Virus record (IMG/VR): IMGVR_UViG_3300017734_000125
Location: 1 to 20,104 of that record
DNA length: 20,104 nt
Strand: one strand, 5' to 3'
Origin: a virus
Shown here piece after piece: positions 13,774 to 20,104 of the stretch. The notes beneath the pieces are model-generated. The model did no database searches, was not told where the DNA came from, and saw only the letters and a list, made by a program, of their open reading frames with translations. The position numbers were made by a program, and so were the translations under genes. Positions within the stretch are counted from its first letter, which is position 1. The number at the start of each line of letters is the position of its first letter.

Positions 13774-13785
13774 TCCTCTGGATTA
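13771..13785 (+). repeat. Perfect short inverted repeat at the capsid stop codon
   Basis: TAATCC (13771-13776) pairs with GGATTA (13780-13785) around the triloop TCT. The left arm begins with the capsid stop codon itself. It lies 12 bases before the terminator stem and may form a stacked structure with it or protect the 3' end of the message. Confidence 0.45.
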
Positions 13786-13796
13786 ACCTACACGTT

Positions 13797-13827
13797 CCCC
13801 TCGCCTTACCGGGCGGGGGGTTCTTTT
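13797..13827 (+). terminator. Rho-independent terminator downstream of the capsid gene
   Basis: CCCCTCGCC (13797-13805) pairs with GGCGGGGGG (13812-13820) over nine positions with one T-G wobble, loop TTACCG, followed by TTCTTTT (13821-13827). It sits between capsid and tail tubular protein A, exactly where T7 has the partial terminator T-phi. Partial readthrough would lower tail gene expression relative to capsid, as in T7; this is inferred from position. Confidence 0.9.
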
Positions 13828-13862
13828 AGACAACTACACTAACCTAACTTAAGGAGGCCAAC

Positions 13863-14555
13863 ATGGCCGGTATTACTAAACTCGAGGCGGTGAACTACAT
13901 GCTAGTCCAAGCCGGAGAGCAACCCGTAGTCGCCCTTACAGGGGCTGGCCTCGGCACAGACACAACGATGGCTCTCTTCATGCTTGACGTGGTGACCAAG
14001 GAATCGCAAGAGCGGGGCTTGGACGAGAACGTCTACGAGACCATCATCCCACTGAACTTAGCGGACAACTCTGTCCCTATTCCAGCTAACGCCATCGACG
14101 CCTACCTCCGCGACCAGCTTATCGTGACTGACAACAGCGGAGAACTCAAAGGCCAGATGAATGTGGCTATCCGGGACCGCAAGCTCTACAACGTCACCTC
14201 CCAGTCCTTTGACTTCTCGGAGTACAGCACTGGCGAAGTAGAAGACCAAGGCGGCTTCCGTGTGGTCCTCAAAGTCTACCTTGACTTCGAAGACCTGAAC
14301 CCCGCAACTAAGCGCATGATCATGGAAGAGTGTGCTCGACGCTACCAGCTCGCCACTCAAGGCGACCAAGCAGTCGACGGACTCATGGCCCAGCGCACCC
14401 AGTTGTCCCGCATCAACAGCCGGGCCAACGACTTCAACAACAAAGCCCGCAACCTGTTTGATGGCAGCGACCCACGACGCTTGTTCGCCGTGAGCCGCCG
14501 CTTCCCTTACGGCGGCGGAAGCAACCCCGCAGATAACACACGACGAGGACTCTAA
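13863..14555 (+). CDS. Tail tubular protein A (T7 gp11-like)
   Basis: 230 residues; T7 gp11 is 196. It forms the ring between portal and tail nozzle. The start MAGITKLEAVNYMLVQAGEQPV is the usual gp11 opening helix with the conserved N-x-M-L-x-x-x-G-E-x-P pattern. A middle VLKVYLDFEDLNPATKRMI (about 139-157) and ARRYQ follow, as in the family. The C-terminus is basic (NPADNTRRGL). The ribosome site TAAGGAGG at 13850-13857 is the strongest in the window, which makes sense for a gene right behind a terminator. The stop overlaps the next ATG (TAATG), consistent with coupled synthesis of the two tail tube proteins. Confidence 0.9.
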   Translation: MAGITKLEAVNYMLVQAGEQPVVALTGAGLGTDTTMALFMLDVVTKESQERGLDENVYETIIPLNLADNSVPIPANAIDAYLRDQLIVTDNSGELKGQMNVAIRDRKLYNVTSQSFDFSEYSTGEVEDQGGFRVVLKVYLDFEDLNPATKRMIMEECARRYQLATQGDQAVDGLMAQRTQLSRINSRANDFNNKARNLFDGSDPRRLFAVSRRFPYGGGSNPADNTRRGL

Positions 14556-17497
14556 TGGCTTCCACACTTACCTCTATAAAGATTCCTTCTATGATGGGAG
14601 GGGTCAGTAAAAGCTCCCCTACCAAACGTAGACCTGATCAGGTAGAGGAAGCTAACAATGTGTACCTCTCCGCTGAAGAGGGATTACAGAAGCGACAGTC
14701 TACTGAGTTTATGCCCTTGGCTGACTCAGCGCTGAAAGGCTTCTTAGATCTCTCTGGCTACGACGCAGCCAACGACGCTGTGTTCTACGAGTTCCGCATG
14801 AGCAAAGGCAAAGCTGCCCTTATAGTCATCAACCCAGACGCAGTTCTGGATGCTGACGTAGTCCAGATCTTTAACGCCTCTACAGGCAACAAGGAATCTT
14901 GGCTTGGCTCCTCTGACGAAGAGGCATCCTTTGTTTCTTATATTCGTCAAGGAACTCTTCCTTCTACTGAACGTTACCGAATGGTGCGAGTCAAGGCTTC
15001 CTTGTTCGTCCTGAACACCGAAGTCGAAGCTAAGTTTAAGACTGTCGACGAAGGCGCAGAGCTGGACTATCAGTCTGTTTTCCGGACTAATGATCCGAAT
15101 GCCTCCACTTACGGCCCCCGCTTTGGTCGGGGCTTTGGTCCTACGGACAACGTTGAGTTGGCCGGAGGCACTGAAACAGATCTTGAGTTTGCTCTTGGAC
15201 GTCCCATTGGGCCTTCTAGTGGAAACACTGAATTTGCTCTTAATGTTCCCGTGTCTGAAGAATACATTCACCGGGCGTTTGACAGAGACCAGCTCGTCTT
15301 TAAGGCGGCGTCATATCTTGACCGTAAACCTAACACCGACAACGGCGTTATGGTAGACACTCAGGACACCATCGCAGCCAACTACTTCTATGAGTTGGGC
15401 GAAGCTCCTGATGCTCAGCGAGCTTTGGACACTGTGTCTAAGTACAACGACGGCCTGACGCAGCATGCCCATACTATTCTCCGTACTCCCTTTATTCGAA
15501 ACTCGGATGAAATTAGAGCAGCTATGGTTGCTCTTCATGGGCAAGGCGCGGGCGAAGTCGAGTGGGCCTTTGCCTACAACGATACTACTAATGTCGACAG
15601 CACTGCTGACGATCGCGTAGGTTCTTCTTTGTTTGGCTCTCCCCACTTGGGCGATGGCTTTATCTTCGAAGTTCGTAACGGAATTTCTGGAGCTCCTGCT
15701 GGCCACTACCGAACCATTGCTACTCCTGTGTCTCCTACCCGGAAAACAGAAAGTACTGAGTTCGAAGTTGAAGACGACCCAGCCGCAGAGGACTACGGCG
15801 AAATCCAGTTTGCTACTAACGGCGAGCCTAAGTTTAAGCCCTTGCCTATTCGGTACTTTAATCGGATAGCTCGTGCTACTCAAGAACGGTTTGCCGAACT
15901 CGGTAATAAGTTTAACCACGAAGCCAATAGCGACTTTGAGTACAACTTCTACTACACCGGGACAGACGAAATCAACGCACTGCCTTATTACCAGCGGGTT
16001 CGATCCCCTGAGTTGGGCTCTGTGTTAGACCGTGCTACGTTCCCTCACCTTATTGCATTTAACAACGAGCCAGACTCTCCCCAGTTTGTTATGGGACAGA
16101 TGCCGCTCGTTCCCCGATTTAATGGAACCAATGTGACCAATCCCGGTCCCTCGTTCCTCGCTCGGACGGAGTCTCCCTACAGTACGAGTAGTCCTACTGG
16201 AGCTAAGATCTCTGGTATGGGGTACTGGCGTGGACGACTGTGGCTTGCCTCTGGCACCACAATTGTATCCTCGCAGGCAGGCAACCAGTATGCGTTCTTT
16301 ATTGACGACTCCGAAGTCGTCAGCGACAAGGACCCCTTGGATCTGTCTATCTCTGACTCCGACGCATCCAACGTGAACTGGGTCGTGCCCTTTGAGCGCG
16401 CCCTGTTCCTTGGTACCGATGGCTCCCAGCAGTTTGTGCTGACCGGAGCCGACAACTTTATTTCCCCTGCCACCGCAGCACTGGATGCTACATCGCAGCA
16501 CTCCATCTCCGCCGCAGCTGAGCCCTTCAAGGTTGGTCCTTACCTCTTCTTCTCTGATGCAGGTCGGCTCTTCCTTTACTCGGGTAAGGCTTCGGACGGT
16601 GAAGGCCGCTCGATTGATGTGTCCGCTCACGTGCTAGGCTGGTTCCCGCAGAACGTTACGCACTCCGTGTCCGTACCTGAAGAAGACATCGTAGTATTTC
16701 TTACTGACAATGCTGGGGACGAAAGCACAGCGTACGTGATGCGGCGCTTTACTACTAACGAGCAAGGAGACTTTGCTTCTAGCTTCTGTAAGTGGACCTT
16801 CCGCGCTCCTATCGTGAGCGCATACTCGTTTGGCGCCTACGTATACTTCGTCCTGCAGACCGCAGGCGGATTAAAGGTAGAGCGCATGAGCATTAACGCT
16901 ATTACAACTGACGACATCCTTTTGGATTCTCGCGTCTCGGTCCCGGGATCTTATGATTCGGTGTCTGGCCAGACCAGCTGGACTCTGCCCTTCGATCCTA
17001 CGGGAGCTGTGGGCGTATACGAGCCTAGCCGTCAGTCGTTCCCTGCCTTCACCTCGTTCGCCTCGGGCGACAACTGGGTAGTGCAGGTAGCTGGAGACTA
17101 CTCTGGAGGTAACACTACCTTTGGATTCTCTTACGAGATGCTCGCCGAGCTTTCACCCCTCGTTCTACGCGACGGCAACAACACCGCTGTCGACACCTCA
17201 CTCCAGATCAAGGACTTGGCTACACGGCACTACCGATCTGGTACCTATGAGTTTGGTATCTCCCGACGTGGAAGATACGAAACCAAGGCTACCTTTGATC
17301 CGTACCGTACATCCAACCCCTTCGTTACTCTTGAGGGTGAGTACTACCAAGAGAACGGACAAGCGCAAGCTAAGGTCTCGGGCCCTGCTGATGATATTCA
17401 GATTCAGATCAGGACCGACGGCTTTATCCCAGTTAACATCACTAACGTGGAGGCCCGTGTCATGGCTCAGACGAACCGTGACACAGCGATTGACTAA
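14555..17497 (+). CDS. Tail tubular protein B / nozzle (T7 gp12-like)
   Basis: 980 residues, larger than T7 gp12 (794). It is the hexameric nozzle at the tail tip. The N-terminus shows the gp12 signature: SIKIPSMMGGVSKSSPTKRR, then PDQVEEANNVYLSAEEGLQKR, closely paralleling SIKNLKGGISQQP...PDQ...EGLQKRP in T7. The rest is beta-rich, with SYEMLAELSPLVLRDGNN late (about 863-880), near the place of a conserved receptor-proximal domain in the family. GAGGA at 14545-14549 gives the ribosome site. Many codons end in T or A (GCT, TCT, CCT, ACT), in contrast to the capsid gene, hinting at different expression demands or a separate evolutionary history. The stop overlaps the fiber ATG. Confidence 0.93.
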   Translation: MASTLTSIKIPSMMGGVSKSSPTKRRPDQVEEANNVYLSAEEGLQKRQSTEFMPLADSALKGFLDLSGYDAANDAVFYEFRMSKGKAALIVINPDAVLDADVVQIFNASTGNKESWLGSSDEEASFVSYIRQGTLPSTERYRMVRVKASLFVLNTEVEAKFKTVDEGAELDYQSVFRTNDPNASTYGPRFGRGFGPTDNVELAGGTETDLEFALGRPIGPSSGNTEFALNVPVSEEYIHRAFDRDQLVFKAASYLDRKPNTDNGVMVDTQDTIAANYFYELGEAPDAQRALDTVSKYNDGLTQHAHTILRTPFIRNSDEIRAAMVALHGQGAGEVEWAFAYNDTTNVDSTADDRVGSSLFGSPHLGDGFIFEVRNGISGAPAGHYRTIATPVSPTRKTESTEFEVEDDPAAEDYGEIQFATNGEPKFKPLPIRYFNRIARATQERFAELGNKFNHEANSDFEYNFYYTGTDEINALPYYQRVRSPELGSVLDRATFPHLIAFNNEPDSPQFVMGQMPLVPRFNGTNVTNPGPSFLARTESPYSTSSPTGAKISGMGYWRGRLWLASGTTIVSSQAGNQYAFFIDDSEVVSDKDPLDLSISDSDASNVNWVVPFERALFLGTDGSQQFVLTGADNFISPATAALDATSQHSISAAAEPFKVGPYLFFSDAGRLFLYSGKASDGEGRSIDVSAHVLGWFPQNVTHSVSVPEEDIVVFLTDNAGDESTAYVMRRFTTNEQGDFASSFCKWTFRAPIVSAYSFGAYVYFVLQTAGGLKVERMSINAITTDDILLDSRVSVPGSYDSVSGQTSWTLPFDPTGAVGVYEPSRQSFPAFTSFASGDNWVVQVAGDYSGGNTTFGFSYEMLAELSPLVLRDGNNTAVDTSLQIKDLATRHYRSGTYEFGISRRGRYETKATFDPYRTSNPFVTLEGEYYQENGQAQAKVSGPADDIQIQIRTDGFIPVNITNVEARVMAQTNRDTAID

Positions 17498-18837
17498 TGG
17501 CTACTACAATTACAGTATCCGGCAATGGCAGCTCAGGCCCTTACAGCGTGAGCGCTATTGACTGGCACCCTTATGGTCTGCTCCAGCAGCAGTCCATCGT
17601 CTTCAAGCTAGACGCTGCAGGTTCTGCAACGGCGCTTACCTACGGAGACGACTACATTTTTGACCAAGAAGTGAAAAGCATTACCCTTGTCGGTGATACC
17701 ATTTCTTCGTTGGAATCTCTCAAGGTAACTCGAGAGACTCCTGATACTTTCTTTGCATCGCTCCCCGACCTCGGTGTAGCTGATGCGATCTCTGCTAAGT
17801 CCAATGACATCCAAGTTATGAACCGACTCAGCGAAGTCGAAGATGACTTGGCTGAGGTCAGCGGCGAAGTCTCATTGACATTTGACGGCGATGCCTTTAC
17901 TTCGGTAAGCGCAGGCTCGAACATCAACATGTCAGTGAGCGGCAGCGATCTCCTCATCTCCTCTACCGCTACTGGTGGCGGCGGAGGTGGGGGCGGTGGC
18001 TTTACTGATGCCCAGTTTGGCAACGGTAAGCCCGCGCAATCCTCCGGTACTAGCTCAACGTTGATCCTTAACTTCAATACCACTGGCTTCTATGGAGCTA
18101 GCGAGTTGTCCACATGGTTTGTCGATAACAACATCATTGATACGACTGCACTTAATACTGCTTTGGGCAGCTTCCGTGGAACTGAAGTGGCTAACGACAT
18201 TGCAGGATCTCTTGTAGACTATGAAGTAAAGACCATCTCTAACAGCGACGGCAAGATTGGCGTGACAAACACCAGTGGCGACGTTGAGCTGAGCTACACT
18301 GGGCCCGATCCAGTGGCAGCTCCTGCTGGTTCGATGGTTATGTGGTGCGGCTCGACCGCTGACCTGCCTGATGGCTGGGCATTGTGTGACGGATCTGTGG
18401 TTGACTCTACGTCAGACGCAACCTTTGCCGATCTCTTTGACATTATTGGTACTGCCTTTGGTGGTTCCGGTGCTGCAAGCTTTAACCTTCCTGACATGCG
18501 GGGCAGCGTTCCCGTAGGTGTCAATGGAGTAAGCCCTGAGCTTGGTGGTACTGGCGGAGCTGACAGCGTTATGCTGGACGGCAGTAACCTGCCTACGCAC
18601 AGGCACCAACTTACCAGAGTCCAGTCGGCTTCAGCTTCTACTTCTGGAAGAACCTTTAGAACCGGTAACGATGGCGCTGACGCGGTTCAGTCCGTTAGCG
18701 TAAGCGTGTCAACTAGTGGCTCCTACAAAACCGGATCTACGATCTACGAACCTACTGGAAGCCAGAGCTTCGGTACGCAAACAGCCGTTGATATTCGTCA
18801 GCCTTTCGTTGGCGTTCATTACATTATTAAGAAGTAA
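17497..18837 (+). CDS. Tail fiber with T7-type N-terminus and tail-collar domain
   Basis: 446 residues. The first ~120 residues resemble the T7 gp17 N-terminal virion-attachment domain (phage_T7_tail): YGDDYIFDQEVKSITLVGD, then LKVTRETPDTFFASLPDLG and a helix (SNDIQVMNRLSEVEDDLAEV). Nine glycines in a row (160-168) form a hinge. The C-terminal half has a Phage Tail Collar domain: PAGSMVMWCGSTADLPDGWA (276-295), LCDGS, then FNLPDMRGSVPVG (329-341). HRH at 368-370 may bind metal as in other trimeric fibers, and RQPFVGVHYIIKK is a typical collar-type fiber end. No ribosome site is evident at the ATG, which overlaps the gp12-like stop, so translation is probably coupled. It likely binds the host surface. 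Confidence 0.88.
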   Translation: MATTITVSGNGSSGPYSVSAIDWHPYGLLQQQSIVFKLDAAGSATALTYGDDYIFDQEVKSITLVGDTISSLESLKVTRETPDTFFASLPDLGVADAISAKSNDIQVMNRLSEVEDDLAEVSGEVSLTFDGDAFTSVSAGSNINMSVSGSDLLISSTATGGGGGGGGGFTDAQFGNGKPAQSSGTSSTLILNFNTTGFYGASELSTWFVDNNIIDTTALNTALGSFRGTEVANDIAGSLVDYEVKTISNSDGKIGVTNTSGDVELSYTGPDPVAAPAGSMVMWCGSTADLPDGWALCDGSVVDSTSDATFADLFDIIGTAFGGSGAASFNLPDMRGSVPVGVNGVSPELGGTGGADSVMLDGSNLPTHRHQLTRVQSASASTSGRTFRTGNDGADAVQSVSVSVSTSGSYKTGSTIYEPTGSQSFGTQTAVDIRQPFVGVHYIIKK

Positions 18838-18845
18838 GGAATACT

Positions 18846-20104
18846 ATGGCACTTACACTTTCTGTTTCTCCTAGTATTCCTGCGCTGGTACCTGCTGACT
18901 ACGTTCCTTCGTTGAGCGCGTCGGCTTTGGATACCGTCCCAGATGTGGAGTTTGGTTTGCAGGTTACTGTGACCCGAACAACAATCCTCGGGGATACTAC
19001 TACCCTTAATGAGGGTACTGATTACACTTACAATTCAGTTAGCGACGAGGTGTTCTTTTACATCCCCCTGTCTAACTCAGACATCATTCAATTTTCCGTT
19101 ACTCCTGACTACTCTGCTACCGACCTTAGCACTCAGTTCTCTGACATTGGTGTAGCCCCTGCCGAAGGATCTAACCTTCGTGACAGGCAGCTGCTTCAGA
19201 TGGCTCGTGATCTTGATGCGCGAATCTTGGCCCTTGGTGGCCAAGGATCCGGAGGCGGTACTGCAGCAGGAGTATCTTCGCTGCGTATAGGATCTACGTC
19301 CTATGACGGCACCATCCAAATCTTTGCTGGAAACGGGCTGTCCTTCCTTGAGGGTGCTTCTTCGTTCCAGATTGAGTTGGACGCTGACATTCGTAATGCT
19401 CCTAGCAATATTACGAACTTGTCTGACTCGTTGTCTACCTTAGACAGCGAAGTTGGCTCGCTGACCGGCACGGTTGGCAGCATCCGCCAAGTCCCTGATT
19501 CGTCAGCAGCTGCGGTAGGTCACGTGCTTACTGTCAACAACGCTAACGAAGCCGAATGGAAGGCTCCTACGGGAGGCTCTGGCGGCGGCGGTGGCGCAAC
19601 TAACATTAGCGGTCTTGACGACGTTACGCTTAGCACCCTGACGGATGGCGACATCTTGGTGGCTTCGGGCGGAGACTTCGTTAACCAAGCGCCTAACTTC
19701 CTCACCTCTGGTGACGTTGCTAATGTGGCTTTGTCTGGCGAGTACTCGGATCTAGCTAATGCTCCGACCATTCCTGACACTACGGGCAACTGGGACTTTA
19801 CTACCGACCGCGCACAAGTAGCATTCAGCGCCCCCAACAACGAGACGCTGCAATCAGGCTACGTCTGGCGTTGGACCGGCTCTCAATTTAAGCCAGCTCA
19901 GCTTGACATCTCTGATGTTAACACCGCAGGCAATACGCCTTTGGCTGACCTTATGGATGGAACTACTGAAGCTGCTCCTGAGTATGCTTCTGGAGATGCC
20001 AATAAGGTATTGACGGTTGCTGCAGGCGGCACTGGCCTTGAGTGGGCTACTGCCGCTTCAGGTAGCGGGCCTAGAATCTGGAGCTGCTACTTTGATCGTA
20101 GCGA
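18846..20104 (+). CDS. Second tail-fiber-like protein, incomplete at the window edge
   Basis: At least 419 residues, open to the last base; the 3' end is outside the window. AAGGAA at 18836-18841 overlaps the previous stop and sits four bases from the ATG. The N-terminal ~125 residues match the layout of the preceding fiber (LNEGTDYTYNSVSDEVFFYI, then TDLSTQFSDIGVAPAEGSN, then LRDRQLLQMARDLDARI), so it probably carries the same virion-attachment module. Glycine-rich links follow (GGQGSGGG, SGGGGGA). Fiber-shaft modules repeat: VLTVNNANEAEWKAPTGG and again VLTVAAGGTGLEWATAASG, plus GEYSDLANAPTIPD. These are common in marine phage fibers. Codons are rich in T endings. It is likely a second host-recognition fiber or shaft segment. 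Confidence 0.85.
   Translation, partial: MALTLSVSPSIPALVPADYVPSLSASALDTVPDVEFGLQVTVTRTTILGDTTTLNEGTDYTYNSVSDEVFFYIPLSNSDIIQFSVTPDYSATDLSTQFSDIGVAPAEGSNLRDRQLLQMARDLDARILALGGQGSGGGTAAGVSSLRIGSTSYDGTIQIFAGNGLSFLEGASSFQIELDADIRNAPSNITNLSDSLSTLDSEVGSLTGTVGSIRQVPDSSAAAVGHVLTVNNANEAEWKAPTGGSGGGGGATNISGLDDVTLSTLTDGDILVASGGDFVNQAPNFLTSGDVANVALSGEYSDLANAPTIPDTTGNWDFTTDRAQVAFSAPNNETLQSGYVWRWTGSQFKPAQLDISDVNTAGNTPLADLMDGTTEAAPEYASGDANKVLTVAAGGTGLEWATAASGSGPRIWSCYFDRS

Noticed and set aside
13700-13800. Programmed frameshift making a longer capsid protein, as in T7 gp10B
   Set aside because: No slippery heptamer near the end, and the stop is followed at once by a hairpin and terminator with no long alternative frame.
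1-20104. CRISPR array, insertion sequence, integrase or attachment site
   Set aside because: No regularly spaced direct repeats, transposase or recombinase motifs, or long terminal repeats were seen; gene content fits a strictly lytic T7-like block.

Overview
The window reads as the replication-to-structural half of a T7-like podovirus genome (short-tailed phage, Autographiviridae-like gene content). Every supported gene is on the + strand, tightly packed and often overlapping by 1-4 bases (TAATG, ATGA, GTGA), with strong Shine-Dalgarno sites. The host is therefore a bacterium with ordinary SD-dependent initiation. Base composition is moderately GC-rich by eye. No RNA polymerase, ssDNA-binding protein, terminase or integrase is visible here; these may lie outside the window.

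Layout. (1) 1-5558, DNA metabolism: a gp4-type primase-helicase, a 50-codon overlapping small gene, a gp5-type family A DNA polymerase, a DUF4406 (nucleoside-deoxyribosyltransferase-like) protein, a deoxynucleoside monophosphate kinase and a gp6-type 5'-3' exonuclease. Together these supply unwinding, priming, synthesis, nucleotide supply and primer removal or host DNA recycling. (2) 5559-5747, a non-coding gap rich in inverted repeats. (3) 5748-6843, a small-protein cassette: an acidic protein, a three-TM holin-like protein, a 65-residue protein with a lipobox and a C-terminal TM (spanin-like), and a 46-residue amphipathic cationic protein. (4) 6866-8532, an accessory pair of overlapping genes, each ending in a dockerin-like calcium-binding loop; a strong intrinsic terminator follows. 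(5) 8603-9777, four small genes, one a possible NlpC/P60-like cysteine hydrolase and one a possible gp7.3-like virion protein. (6) 9777-13773, head genes: portal, acidic scaffold, a structured 190-base leader and the major capsid protein, followed by a strong terminator in the place of T7 T-phi. (7) 13863-20104, tail genes: tubular proteins A and B, a fiber with a T7-type N-terminus and a tail-collar domain, and a second fiber-like gene running off the window.

The most unusual part is region 4. Single dockerin-like loops followed by a tail such as GGWGPN are, to my knowledge, most characteristic of exported proteins of Planctomycetota (Phycisphaerae). They raise the possibility of a planctomycete host, or of genes taken from one. 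This is inference from motif style, not a demonstrated host. Other points of interest are the possible minimal spanin, a minus-strand terminator inside a coding gene, a three-codon minigene inside a terminator hairpin, and the noncoding inverted repeats that may be late-gene control sites.
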